From positions 113,447 through 177,446 of the forward strand of contig CAJQUW010011242.1 of NCBI GenBank assembly GCA_907163375.1: a stretch of 64,000 nucleotides of DNA. Direction: 5' to 3'. The position numbers and the translations under genes were made by a program. Below, piece after piece: positions 10,035 to 21,625 of the stretch. The notes beneath the pieces were generated by a model, which saw nothing but the letters and a program-made list of their open reading frames with translations, was not told where the DNA came from and ran no database searches. Within the stretch, counting starts at the first letter, position 1. Every line of letters begins with the position of its first letter. Source of the DNA: Prostheceraeus crozeri. Taxonomy: Eukaryota; Platyhelminthes; Polycladida; Euryleptidae.

Positions 10035-13000
10035 AATAGCTATACCTTTATTTCTAGCATACAAAAGCTAAAACTCTATTTCTAACGCATACACTATTAA
10101 AACTTTATTTTTAACTTGTAAACTGTTAAAAACTTTATTTTTTAATATAGAAACTGATGAAACTTTATTTCTAGCATACAAACAGGTAAAACTTCATTTC
10201 TAACATACAAACTGTTAGAACTTTATTTCCAAGACATAAACGGATATAACTATATTTCAAGCGTATAAACTATTAAAACTTTATTTCCAACTTGTACACT
10301 ATTGAAACATTATTTTCTAATCTGTAAACTGTTGAAACTATATCTTTCATTTACAAATAGTAGAACGCTTAGTCTAACTTGCAAACTATTAAATCCTGCA
10401 ATCATATTTTACAAACAGATAAAACTCTATTTCTAACATACACACTGTTGAAACTTTATTTCTAACTTGTAAACTCTTGAAACTTTATTTTGATATACAA
10501 ACAGCTAAAACTTTATTTCTAACGTATACACCATTGAAACTTTATTTTTTAACTTGTAAACTCTTGAAACTTAGTTTTTCATATACAAACAGCTAAAACT
10601 TTATTTCTAACGTACACATTATTGAAACTTTATTTTCTAATCTGTAAACTGTTGAAACTATATCTTTCATTTACAAATAGTAGAACGCTTAGTCTAACTT
10701 GCAAACTATTAAATCCTGCAATCATATTTTACAAACAGATAAAACTCTATTTCTAACATACACAATGTTGAAACTTTATTTCTAACTTGTAAACTCTTGA
10801 AACTTTATTTTGATATACAAACAGCTAAAACTTTATTTCTAACGTATACACCATTGAAACTTTATTTTTTAACTTATAAACTCTTGAAACTTAGTTTTTC
10901 ATATACAAACAGCTAAAACTTTATTTCTAACGTACACATTATTGAAACTTTATTTTCTAATCTGTAAACTGTTGAAACTATATCTTTCATTTACAAATAG
11001 TAGAACGCTTAGTCTAACTTGCAAACTATTAAATCCTGCAATCATATTTTACAAACAGATAAAACTCTATTTCTAACATACACACAGTTGAAACTTTATT
11101 TCTAACTTGTAAACTCTTGAAACTTTATTTTGATATACAAACAGCTAAAACTTTATTTCTAACGTATACACCATTGAAACTTTATTTTTTAACTTGTAAA
11201 CTCTTGAAACTTAGTTTTTCATATACAAACAGCTAAAACTTTATTTCTAACGTACACATTATTGAAACTTTATTTTCTAATCTGTAAACTGTTGAAACTA
11301 TATCTTTCATTTACAAATAGTAGAACGCTTAGTCTAACTTGCAAACTATTAAATCCTGCAATCATATTTTACAAACAGATAAAACTCTATTTCTAACATA
11401 CACACTGTTGAAACTTTATTTCTAACTTGTAAACTCTTGAAACTTTATTTTGATATACAAACAGCTAAAACTTTATTTCTAACGTATACACCATTGAAAC
11501 TTTATTTTTTAACTTGTAAACTCTTGAAACTTAGTTTTTCATATACAAACAGCTAAAACTTTATTTCTAACGTACACATTATTGAAACTTTAGTTTTTAT
11601 CTTTTAAACTGTTGAAACTTTATTTTGTTTCTAACATGCAAACAGATAAAGCTTTATTTCTAACATATACACTATTGAAACTTTATTTCTAACTTGTACA
11701 CTGGTGAAACTTTATTTCTAACTTGTAAACGGTTGAAAATTTGTTTTATTTCTATCATAGAAACAGATAGAACTTTATTCTTAACTTACCAACTGGTGAA
11801 ACTTCATTCTATTTCTAACATACAAACAGATAAAACTTTATTCTTAACATATGCACTATTGAAACATTAGTTTTAACTTGCAAACTATTGAAACTTTATT
11901 TTTAACTTGTTAACGGTTGAAACTTTGTTTTATTTCTAACATATAAACAGATAGAACTTTATTCTTAACTTGTAAACTTAAACAGATAGAACTTTATTCG
12001 TAACTTGTAAACTGGCGAAACTTCATTCTATTTCTAACATATAAACAAATAGAACTTTATTCTGAACATGCACACTATTGAAACTTTATTCTTAACTTGT
12101 AAACTATTGAAACTTTATTTTTAACTTGTAAACGGTTGAAACTTTGTTTTATTTCTAGCATACAAACAGATAGAACTTTATTCTTAACTTGCCAACTGGT
12201 GAAACTTCATTTTATTTCTAACATATAAACAGATAGAACTTTATTCTTAACATGCGCACTATTGAAACTTTATTCTTAACTTGTAAACTCTTGAAACAGT
12301 TATAATTTTATTTTTAACTTGTAAACGGTTGAAACTGTGTTTTATTTCTAGCATACAAACAGATAGAACTTTATTCTTAACTTGTAAACTGATGAAACTT
12401 CATTTTATTTCTAACATATAAACAGATAGAACTTTATTCTTAACTTGTAAACTTAAACAGATAGAACTTTATTCGTAACTTGTAAACTGGTGAAACTTCA
12501 TTCTATTTCTAACATATAAACAAATAGAACTTTATTCTGAACATGTACACTATTGAAACTTTATTCTTAACTTGTAAACTATTGAAACTTTATTCTTTAC
12601 TTGTAAACTGGCGAAACTTCATTCTATTTCTAACATATAAACAAATAGAACTTTATTCTGAACATGCACACTATTGAAACTTTATTCTTAACTTGTAAAC
12701 TATTGAAACTTTATTTTTAACTTGTAAACTGATGAAACTTCATTCTATTTCTAACATACAAACAGATAGAACTTTATTCTTAACTTGCCAACTGGTGAAA
12801 CTTCATTCTATTTCTAACATACAAACAGATAAAACTTTATTCTTAACATACACACTATTGAAACTTTATTTTTAACTTGTAGACTGTTGAAACTTTATTT
12901 TTAACTTGTAAACGGTTGAAACTTTGTTTTATTTCTATCATACAAACAGATAGAACTTTATTCTTAACTTGTAAACTGATGAAACTTCATTTTATTTCTA

Positions 13001-13835
13001 ACTTGTAAACTCTTGAAACTTTATTTTGATATACAAACAGCTAAAACTTTATTTCTAACGCATACACCATTGAAACTTAATTTCTAACTTGTAAACTCTT
13101 GAAACAGTTATAATTTTATTTTTAACTTGTAGACTGTTGAAACTTTATTTCTAACTGGTAAACTGTTGAAATGATATCTTTCATTTACAAATAGTAGAAC
13201 ACTTTGTCCAACTTGTAAACTAGTAAATCTTGTTCGTCATCGAATCTAACTATTTAAATCTTCATCATGGAAATCAATGTTCCACAGTCGGAGTAAAAGT
13301 TTGAGATGATACACTCCTGGCAAACTAACTCATGAAGTAGCTTTGCTGTGATACATTTCTATCTGTAAACATATGATAATGTTAAAGTGAATCTAAAACT
13401 TTTCAGCTTATTAATTGTTCATCGTTGCATCAACGCTTTAACACGTGAACAGTTATAATTTATTTTTAATTTACACTTAGTCTAACTTGTAAACTAGTAA
13501 ATCTTGCGATCTTATTTTTACAAACAGTTACACCTTTATTTCTAACATATACACTATTGAAACTTTATTTCTAACTTGTAAACTCTTGAAACTTTATTTT
13601 GATATACAAACAGCTAAGACTTTATTTCTAACGCATACACTATTGAAACTTTATTTTTATTCTAAACATATAAACAGATAAACTTTATTCTTAACTTGTA
13701 AAGTGGTGAAACTTTACTTTTTATCTTGTAAACTTTATTTTGTTTCTAACATACAAACAGATAAAGCTTTATTTCTAACGCACACACTATTGAAACTTTA
13801 TTTTCAATCTGTAAACTGTTGAAACTATATCTTTC
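10035..13835. repeat. 3.8 kb minisatellite of 28-30 bp monomers
   Basis: Monomers follow the pattern GAAACTTTATTTCTAAC plus a variable half such as TTGTAAACTCTT or GTATACACCATT. Two subfamilies dominate, one left (10,300-11,600) and one right (11,650-13,000, with AACTTCATTCTATTTCTAAC). Some monomers contain a stretch matching the inner edge of the 1.9 kb repeat (CTTAGTCTAACTTG), so the array may have grown from that edge. No ORF. It stands where structural and packaging genes lie in element B. Confidence 0.9.
10321..11600. repeat. Higher-order repeat, four units of exactly 320 bp
   Basis: The landmark TCTGTAAACTGTTGAAACTA starts at 10,321, 10,641, 10,961 and 11,281, a spacing of 320 bp each time, with near-perfect identity between units. 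Each unit is about eleven monomers. This regularity shows recent amplification by unequal exchange or replication slippage. Confidence 0.9.
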
Positions 13836-14449
13836 ATTTACAAATAGTAGAACGCTTAGTCTAACTTGTAAATCTTATGACACTTCATATGGGTGATGAT
13901 GGTAGATGAAATAGTGTTAAATAAAATTTAGATAGCTTACACTTCTGATACAGGGATAGCAATCGACTGCGATCCATGTGTAAAGAGCTTGTTAGACTAC
14001 GGAAGAGAGAAGTGTGTTATGTTGCGTGTGGCGCGTGAGTGTCCTCCCATTTCATTCCATTCATCAATTCGTCTCATTGATAGAGACAGGTAGAACTCAT
14101 GGTTCTCATAACGTATGCAATGGAAAGTTTTAGGCAACCTTCGACAGTTGGCTAAATGTCGCCCTGGCGCGAATGCATACTACGTTGAGACAGAGGCAAT
14201 CACTTGCAAACATGACGCAGAGAGGTTTAACAAGATTGACCATTGCCGAATGTCCCTTGCGGTATACATAGCTACGGGTTTCACCGCCGCCCTTTACAGG
14301 AACGCCCGTCGAAAGGAAGTATTACACCGAACTTCATTTGCAACGTTCAAGTTGACTGATAGCAGATTCAACTTAATGATAGTATTCGCCAGTCCGAAGA
14401 CTGCCCAGGGCAAACCGCGAGGAGGTTCTATCATGTCTTGCCCCATGGT

Positions 14450-14465
14450 GGCCCTTAAGAGAGCC
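14450..14465 (-). terminator. Histone-type 3' stem-loop (minus strand)
   Basis: Same 16-nt hairpin as at 1,279-1,294, read on the minus strand and again 30 nt after the stop of the 88-residue ORF. Confidence 0.45.
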
Positions 14466-14494
14466 GATGGTTCGTTCTCGGGAGTAACGTCATC

Positions 14495-14761
14495 TTACAC
14501 CCTACCAATTCTGCTGAGAGAGTCTTTGACTCTCTCCTTGGTAGCAGTGTCGACTTCCACACTAACTGGTACATGGCTAAAAAGTGGAATGTAGCGCCAT
14601 TCCGTTGGATTGACAGCAGTTGCTGTCATCGGATTGCCAATCCGAGCAAGATTATTAAAAACTCTGTCTTGCTCCTCTAGCCTGACAAACTCCTCAAATA
14701 AATTTCGCGGCCTTAACTGCGGTCCGCGAGGAGAGCTGACTTGACTGTTCGGCGTCTGCAT
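14495..14761 (-). CDS. Small 88-residue protein of the terminal cassette, copy 2
   Basis: Mirror copy of 983-1,249 with a Ser-to-Thr difference (VDTATKER against VDSATKER). TATA box (reverse of TTATATA) at 14,794-14,800. Function unknown; see copy 1. Confidence 0.5.
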   Translation of the reverse strand: MQTPNSQVSSPRGPQLRPRNLFEEFVRLEEQDRVFNNLARIGNPMTATAVNPTEWRYIPLFSHVPVSVEVDTATKERVKDSLSRIGRV

Positions 14762-14793
14762 GATTGAAATGAAATGAAATGAGAGGCAGTGGT

Positions 14794-14800
14794 TTATATA
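14794..14800 (-). promoter_or_regulatory. TATA box of 88-residue ORF copy 2
   Basis: TATATAA on the minus strand, 33 nt before the ATG, as in the other two copies. Confidence 0.65.
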
Positions 14801-15690
14801 CCCTCTAATGCGACGCAACGTTCAAGTTGACTGATAGCAGATTCAACTTAATGATAGTATTCGCCAGTCTAAAGACTGCCCAGGGCAAACCGCGTGGAGG
14901 CTCTATCATGTCTTGCCCCATAGTGGACGATTATACGGTAGTGTGTTAGTAGATTTCAATCATTGAAAAGGGAAGATGAGAATCATTTCATTTGTCTCAT
15001 CAACGTTTATCATGGGAGCAATCATTGAAGGGACATCTAATGAATTACATTTCACTCTACTCCATATCATAAAGACTAACCTTTGTCGAATGGCTGAAGT
15101 ACTCTGACCTGGTGAGAGAAAGCGTCACGTTGAGTATGAAGTCGAACGCCCAACATGAGCAACGGCTCAGAGGTTTCGGTCTAACAAACGACGAACAACC
15201 CGTGCAACACAATCCCTCTACGGCAGTACCCGCCGTCCCGAAGGAACGCTCGAGCAAAGGAGGTATTACAGCGATGATGTGCTTTATGAGCAGAAGTGAA
15301 TCTCTTGATAGCAAGAGACTATTCAACTAGATAGCAAGTCAAAACAACCTGATAGCAGGACAAATGTATAGTCAGTAATTTACACTTAGTGAGGAATGAT
15401 AGATTTGAGTGTAGTGAGTGGCACTCGATCCCGTCGACAGCCCGAAGGCCTTGTACTGATCACTAGGGAAGTGAGAGATCTTCCCCGATACCCGCTATTT
15501 ACAGCTGAAGACATCATTGTCACTGCCCCGAAGTGGTAACAGCAACGTCGAGTCAAAGGTAGTGAACAGTAGCTGGGATCTAACCCCTCAAAGCTGCCTT
15601 AGACTTAGTTAAATTTGAAATCTGATAGCAGATTTGAACTCAGCATACTTGAAAACCTTGAGGAAACATCCCAAGTTATTGCTTTGATCA

Positions 15691-16640
15691 GCTTGATAGC
15701 AAGCCGTAGAGAGCTTGATTCACCAGCGTTTTGCAATGGAGATGTTTAGAGGCCACCCATGACAAGATAGCTAAGACTCAACCGATTGGCGTTCAAAGTG
15801 CTACGTTGAGAGCTGTGTCAAATGCCCAACATGAGACATGAGTTGTCCCAGCGGTTACGGTCTCAAATATGACACATTCCCTTGCCACACTTATCACTAC
15901 GGCATCGTCCGCCGTCCCGAAGGAACACCCTGTCAGTGGAATATTACAGCAAAACTCTCCGTGTCTTGCTCGCTTTCAGTGAAAAGCCGCTTATACCATG
16001 AGAAGGCTGGCTCAGACATGAAAACCTGTAGAGTTGGTAAGAGGTGGACAGACTTTTAGCAGCTTGATAGCAAGCCGTAGAGAGCTTGATTCACCAGCGT
16101 TTTGCAATGGAGATGTTTAGAGGCCACCCATGACAAGATACCCGAATGAACACCCTGTCAGTGGAATATTACAGCAAAACTCTCCGTGTCTTGCTCGCTT
16201 TCAGTGAAAAGCCGCTTATAGCATGAGAAGGCTGGCTCAGACATGAAAACCTGTAGAGTTGGTAAGAGGTGGACAGACTTTTAGCAGCTTGATAGCAAGC
16301 CGTAGAGAGCTTGATTCACCAGCGTTTTGCAATGGAGATGTTTAGAGGCCACCCATGACAAGATAGCTAAGACTCAACCGATTGGCGTTCAAAGTGCTAC
16401 GTTGAGAGCTGTGTCAAATGCCCAACATGAGACATGAGTTGTCCCAGCGGTTACGGTCTCAAATATGACACATTCCCTTGCCACACTTATCACTACGGCA
16501 TCGTCCGCCGTCCCGAAGGAACACCCTGTCAGTGGAATATTACAGCAAAACTCTCCGTGTCTTGCTCGCTTTCAGTGAAAAGCCGCTTATACCATGAGAA
16601 GACTGGCTCAGACATCATTAAAAATGCTTTCATTGACTTC
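15691..16640 (-). repeat. Three tandem copies of a terminal cassette
   Basis: The block starting GCTTGATAGCAAGCCG begins at 15,691, 16,062 and 16,287, giving units of 371 bp, 225 bp (internally shortened) and about 350 bp. Each contains a diverged cassette B with the C-TTCG-G hairpin (GTCCCGAAGGAAC in this strand) and a 5-bp-stem, ATAG-loop hairpin. ORFs of 73 and 89 codons within (15,838 and 16,434) come from the repeated cassette and lack homology to cassette B frames. Confidence 0.8.
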
Positions 16641-16944
16641 AGCAGGGTCGAAAACCCCAGAAAACCTCCAAAACTAGTGAATTTAAATTTTTCAACTTTT
16701 TAGCACTACTTATGAAATTTTATAAGTAGTCTGTCACTTAGGGCAGGTCAATAGCGACCGAACCTTTTTTGAATCAAGTCAAACGGACTTGTAGAAGCAA
16801 AGTTACAAGCCTTTAAAGTTTTGGAGTCTTTTATGGCCTGGAGACGAAGGCCATCTCCTGGCGAACCTCTAAGTCTGACGCCTTAGCTGATATCAGCAAT
16901 GAAATTTTCTAAGTCGGTTTCTTACAGAAACTCGGAATTTGGAA
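16641..16944 (-). other. Hairpin-rich region following the minus-strand donor
   Basis: No ORF. Contains 8-bp stem hairpins such as CTACTTAT/ATAAGTAG (about 16,707-16,730) and GGAGA/TCTCC around 16,857. It would lie in the intron or leader of the minus-strand transcript starting at about 17,010. Confidence 0.35.
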
Positions 16945-17040
16945 TGTCCGAAGCTATCATCGGAGCTCAGAGAGACGACCTACCTCTGACGATCGTTCTC
17001 CTCTAAATGACAAGTCTCTGTCGGTTCCCAGCTTATATAG
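16945..17040 (-). promoter_or_regulatory. Minus-strand TATA box, mini-exon and splice donor
   Basis: CTATATAAGC on the minus strand (17,031-17,040), then about 50 nt later CAGAG|GTAGGT with intron start at 16,983, then GAGCTCC and the hairpin CCGA/TCGG enclosing GATAGC. It mirrors the arrangement at 2,941 and 34,230 and is the end-proximal promoter of element A reading inward. Confidence 0.6.
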
Positions 17041-17049
17041 TGTGTGGCG

Positions 17050-19440
17050 ATCAGCTGATGACGTAATACCCATCATCCAAACACTAAAAATCCGTCTATC
17101 TCCGGTTCTAGTGCTCCGATTGAGCTGGAAATACACCATTTCCATGTAGAATTTGACGCTGAATCCGAATCTGGCCTCCGTTTTCCCATCCGATGCTTCG
17201 TTTTGGCTCTACAGTAGGCAGCCATCGCAAAAATTCTAACTGTCGTTTTTCCGAAAAATGTTGAAAATTTTCTCTCCGATTGACTTGAAACTCTCCGATT
17301 GACATGAAACTCACCATACAGATAAAGAATTTCACGCTGATTCCAAATCTGAAATCCGTTTTCCCATCCGATGCTTCGTTTTGAAGCTACAGCCCAAAAC
17401 GTCCCAAATTCTAACTCTGTCGTTTTTCGACAATGTCCCAAAATCTTAAATGGCGTCTCACATCTAAACGAAGACAGATAGGAACAAGCCGATTCTTTCA
17501 GTGAATTTGTCTCACTCTTAGCTTTCAAACGAGCTATGGCACGACTAAATCCGTCCACTGGAAGCCAAAATCGAAGCAAGCTGTCCCGAGGGGGGGGGAG
17601 GTCAGCGAAATTTTTCTCTCCGATTGCGTTCAAATTCACCATACCGATAGAGAATTTCACGCTGATTCCAAAACTGAAATCCGTTTTCCAATCCGATGCT
17701 TCGTTTTGAAGCTACAGCCCAAAACGTCCCAAATTCTAACTCTGTCGTTTTTCGCCAATGTCCCAAAATCTTAAATGGCGTCTCACATCTAAACGAAGAC
17801 AGATAGGAACAAGCCGATTCTTTCAGTGAATTTGTCTCACTCTTAGCTTTCAAACGAGCTATGGCACGACAAAATCCGTTCACTGGAAGCCAAAATCGAA
17901 GCAAGCTCTCCCGAGGGGGGGGAGGTCAGTGAAATTTTTCTCTCCGATTGCGTTCAAATTCACCATACAGATAGAGAATTTCACGCTGATTCCAAATCTG
18001 AAATCCGTTTTCCAATCCGATGCTTCGTTTTGAAGCTACAGCCCAAAACGTCCCAAATTCTAACTCTGTCGTTTTTCGACAATCTCCCAAAATCTTAAAT
18101 GGCGTCTCACATCTAAACGAAGACAGATAGGAACTAGCCGATTCTTTCAGTGAATTTGTCTCACTCTTAGCTTTCAAACGAGCTATGGCACGACAAAATC
18201 CGTCCACTGGAAGCCAAAATCGAAGCAAGCTGTCCAGAGGGGGGGGGAGGTCAGTGAAATTTTTCTCTCCGATTGCGTTCAAATTCACCATACCGATAGA
18301 GAATTTCACGCTGATTCCAAATCTGAAATCCGTTTTCCAATCCGATGCTTCGTTTTGAAGCTACAGCCCAAAACGTCCCAAATTCTAACTCTGTCGTTTT
18401 TCGCCAATGTCCCAAAATCTTAAATGGCGTCTCACATCTAAACGAAGACAGATAGGAACAAGCCGATTCTTTCAGTGAATTTGTCTCACTCTTAGCTTTC
18501 AAACGAGCTATGGCACGACTAAATCCGTCCACTAGAAGCCAAAATCGAAGCGAGCTGTCCAGAGGGGGGGGACGTCAGCGAAAATTTTTTCTCTACGATT
18601 GCGTTCAAATTCACCATACCGATGGAGAATTTCACGCTGATTCCAAATCTGAAATCCGTTTTCCAATCCGATGCTTCGTTTTGAAGCTACAGCCCAAAAC
18701 GTCCCAAATTCTAACTCTGTCGTTTTTCGACAATCTCCCAAAATCTTAAATGGCGTCTCACATCTAAACGAAGACAGATAGGAACAAGCCGATTCTTTCA
18801 GTGAATTTTTCTCACTCTTAGCTTTCAAACGAGCTATGGCACGACTAAATCCGTCCACTAGAAGCCAAAATCGAAGCGAGCTGTCCAGAGGGGGGGAGTC
18901 AGCGAAACTTTCTCTCCGATTGACTTGAAACTCACCATACAGATAGAGAATTTCACGCTGATTCCAAATCTGAAATCCGTTTTCCAATCCGATGCTTCGT
19001 TTTGAAGCTAGAGCCCAAAACGTCCCAAATTCTAACTCTGCCAAAATTTTGAAGAAACATTTTTTCTCGCCGATTGCCTTGAAACTCACCCTGCCGATGC
19101 AGAATTTACGCTGAATCCGAATCTGGCAGCCATTTCACCATCCACGACAACCTAGACGGTCGCCCGCGTCAACCTAGACGGTCGCCCACGTCAACCTGGA
19201 CGGTCGCCCACGTCAACCAGGCGGTCGGACCAACTCACCCGAGTCTCACACTCTGTCGTTGCAGAGGGGGGGGAGTCAGCGAACAGTTTGTGAACGTGGA
19301 CCAACCTGGCCGGCACACCACGACAGACTACAACCTCAGTCGTTCCAGAGGGGGGGGGACTCAGACCCGAAGCACCACGGCGGCCGACCACGACACTCTG
19401 CCGTTCCAGAGGGGGGGAGGGGGGGCGCGCTGTGTTTATT
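17050..19440. repeat. Terminal repeat block of element A: 325-bp units with G-runs
   Basis: Runs of 6-9 G begin at 17,590, 17,915, 18,239, 18,564 and 18,900, spaced 324-336 bp, each after TCC(A/C)GAG or similar. The units are near-identical over most of their length; the outer part (19,130-19,440) changes to GC-rich repeats with CGGTCGCCC. The same sequence families make up the terminal repeats of element B. Long minus-strand ORFs (for example 17,073-17,660 and 18,532-19,089) are by-products of the repeat unit. Confidence 0.85.
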
Positions 19441-19463
19441 ATGGACCTTTTATTACTACTAAC
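19441..19463 (+). other. Probable right terminus of element A
   Basis: Ends in TTATTACTACT, matching TCTTACTACT at the right end of element B (55,965) and the reverse of AGTAGTAAG at its left end (32,520). The AG...CT termini fit Polintons. The flank AACGGT cannot be compared because the other end is off-window. Confidence 0.45.
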
Positions 19464-20867
19464 GGTTGTCGTTTAGTCATGATTTTTGAAATAAATCGTA
19501 AATCATGTTCCCATCTAATTTTTACAACCCATTCGAATGTAGAACCGAAACGAATTTGCAAGCCGAGTGAATGCGCATCCATTGTGCAAGGTCCACAGTA
19601 TAAGCAGTGTGATTATTCTCATATTTTAGTGGAATCGTGCTTTGTTCCAAATCACGCTATAACTTGCAGCTGATTGACTTTGATTAGTCATTGTCACACA
19701 ATTCAGATATTTCTCGAAATTTCTTAGTATTGATGAATGCTAGCTTGAAATTCTACAGTCAAATGCGAATTACCTGCCACTCAAACCAATGGGTATTAAA
19801 GAGATGCAAGAAGAACTCAACAGAAAGTATCAAATCGCTGACTCTGAGCAGAAGCATCTTATCCGATATTGAACCAAGTTGGAGACTAAAGAATATTATG
19901 TCCATATCCCTATAGTCAACAGCAAAGTACGGCTGGTTTAGAAAGTGCATTCTCATGTTGGGTATGGGTTAGTGTAGGCCCATTTCGAAGTTTGTTTTAC
20001 AACTTATCCTAAGGATCAACGCTTTGGATTCACTTGTCTCCGATTAGAAGCAATGTCTGATACGATGTTTTTTATGATTATTTATCAAGGAACAAAGCCT
20101 CCATGTCTCATGCCTCCATGCTTGAAACCCACTCGTTGTTGATCTGATTGTAGTATTGTTATACAGATGCCTGATATATTTTAAGGATTTACATAAAAAT
20201 CGATTACGTGTGGCGATAAGGACATGCATAACACATGCAAGAATTTGTACTTGTTTACTGCCTGTTGTAATAGCTATCAGTGCATATGAATTAGCACACA
20301 CGCGGCTGTGATATTGTGCGACAAGTAACGTGAACACCACTGTGTGGCAACTGTTTTATTTTAAAATTCTATTTTCCGCTATTTTGCGTATCATGCGGAA
20401 TGCAAGTCAATGGAGGATCCCTTTGACTGGTTTTCTAAATGCCAGATTCCGCTCTTATGTCGATATTATAAAGATTTTTATCGACACTGTATTTCAAGAA
20501 TTCCACAGAAGTAATTGAGCATTAAATCCTCCGAATTATTTTGTCTCGCTTAAATGAATTATTTATTGCTTTAAAGAAAGGAAGACATGAGTATCTTACC
20601 ATATTTAAACTGTTGAGTGATTGTTGGTTTCGGTTACCAAGCAATTCATTTACGTCATGATGTTAGCAAGATTTTGAATCAGAAGTTAGAGCAATGAAAT
20701 ATTGAATTCGCAGCAAATACACTCAATTGAACCTGTCTGGGAATGATTAATCAGATCACTTAATTAATTTGTGAGTCAGTGAAGCAAACTTCACACAAAA
20801 GGTATTCTTTTTATAGTTTTCAGGACTTCTTTGACTTTTGATGCGGTTGCGCAAGTAAACATGTCAA
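19464..20867. other. No gene recognised
   Basis: AT-rich sequence with only short chance ORFs (for example 19,691-19,915 and 20,044-20,340), no splice-supported structure and no repeat I can identify. Confidence 0.5.
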
Positions 20868-21625
20868 GTTTAGCAAACTCCTAGGTGTAAAAGTCGATCA
20901 TGATTTGACTTGGAGTCAGCAAATTAACAATGTCTGCAGAAGATTGAGAGGTTACATAGCGTTATTGGGAAGGATTAAGACATTTCTACCGACAAATGTC
21001 AGGAAAATTTTCTATTCCTCTTGTATTCAATCTTGCACTGACTACTGTCTGGCAGTATGGGGCTCAGGTAGCACACTGCAGCGAATTGAAAGGCTACAAA
21101 ATCTTGCTGTACGCGTTATGTCCGATTGTTCCAAAAGAGCAAGTAGAAAACCACTCTGTAGGGAATTGAAAGTGATGCCTATTCGAGAGAGGGAGGATTT
21201 CAAGCAAGTCACACTGGTATACAGCCATAAATGGTTTGGCCCCAGTATATTTACAAAAAATGTTCACAAAGAGGACTTCTCAAAGTCAAGTTACACGAAC
21301 GATATCAGCCGGAGAACTATACGTACCGCATGCCAAAACAAAGCTGAGAAAGAACACTTTCTCTTCGATGTAAAGGCCCAAAGCTTTTCAACCTCTGCAA
21401 TCGAAGTATCATAGATTGTGACACGATCCGAAGTTTCAAAAGACGATACTTCGACCATTTCTTTGCGAATTTTTGAACGTTGATCTGACTTTTCTTTCCA
21501 TTCTTTTGTTAATTTCATTTAGTTTTATGTTTTGTTTAGAGGACCATTCCAAATTAGCTATACTGCAAATGTTATCCTCTTAAAATAAAGAATCTATCAT
21601 TATTATTATATTATTATGCATTGCA
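20868..21625 (+). mobile_element. LINE 3' fragment (post-RT region and tail)
   Basis: The frame from about 20,868 (ORF 20,905-21,414) has the post-reverse-transcriptase signature of APE-type non-LTR retrotransposons: LLGVKVDHDLTWSQQI, RRLRGYIALLGRIKTFLP, IQSCTDYCLAVWGS, then IERLQNLAVRVM. It is 5'-truncated and ends after an AATAAA-like signal in a (TTA)n tail at 21,594-21,620, as usual for CR1/L2/Jockey-like groups. Clade not resolved. Confidence 0.8.

Larger units (their letters stand above)
13833..15742 (-). repeat. Right inner arm of 1.9 kb inverted repeat of element A
   Basis: Reverse complement of 1-1,908 with very few differences. It carries the same modules in mirrored order: cassette D (13,980-14,340), spacer C (14,340-14,450), the 88-residue ORF (14,761-14,495), cassette B (15,360-15,052) and the outer module (15,395-15,742). 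Confidence 0.9.
1..19463. mobile_element. Polinton/Maverick element A, left end outside the window
   Basis: Fossil Polinton-family element. Seen: a protein-primed family B DNA polymerase gene (2,941-8,478), the remnant of a structural gene also present in element B, a 1.9 kb inverted repeat (1-1,908 and 13,833-15,742), and a right end of G-run repeats related to the terminal repeats of element B. The right arm runs outward from 15,742 to about 19,463, so the mirror part of the left arm should lie 3-4 kb before base 1. No protease, capsid, integrase or ATPase gene is seen; a minisatellite fills much of the interior. The element is broken (missing modules plus at least one break in the polymerase) and young, because the inverted arms are almost identical. 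The right border is inferred from similarity to the ends of element B, without a target duplication. Confidence 0.8.

Noticed and set aside
10035-13835. CRISPR-like regular repeat array
   Set aside because: Monomers are contiguous 28-30 bp variants without unique spacers, in an animal genome; it is a minisatellite.
15838-16703. Cysteine-containing ORFs MSCPSGYG... at 15,838 and 16,434
   Set aside because: Both come from the tandem cassette; the second runs on into unrelated sequence and there is no domain.
17590-18910. G-runs as G-quadruplex promoters
   Set aside because: Each site is a single G tract about 325 bp from the next; one tract alone cannot form a normal intramolecular quadruplex.
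17073-19089. Long minus-strand ORFs (up to 195 codons) in the terminal repeat, e.g. 17,073-17,660 and 18,532-19,089
   Set aside because: They are the same peptide repeated with each 325-bp unit, run through G-runs, and are not kept in frame between ends; by-products of the repeat.
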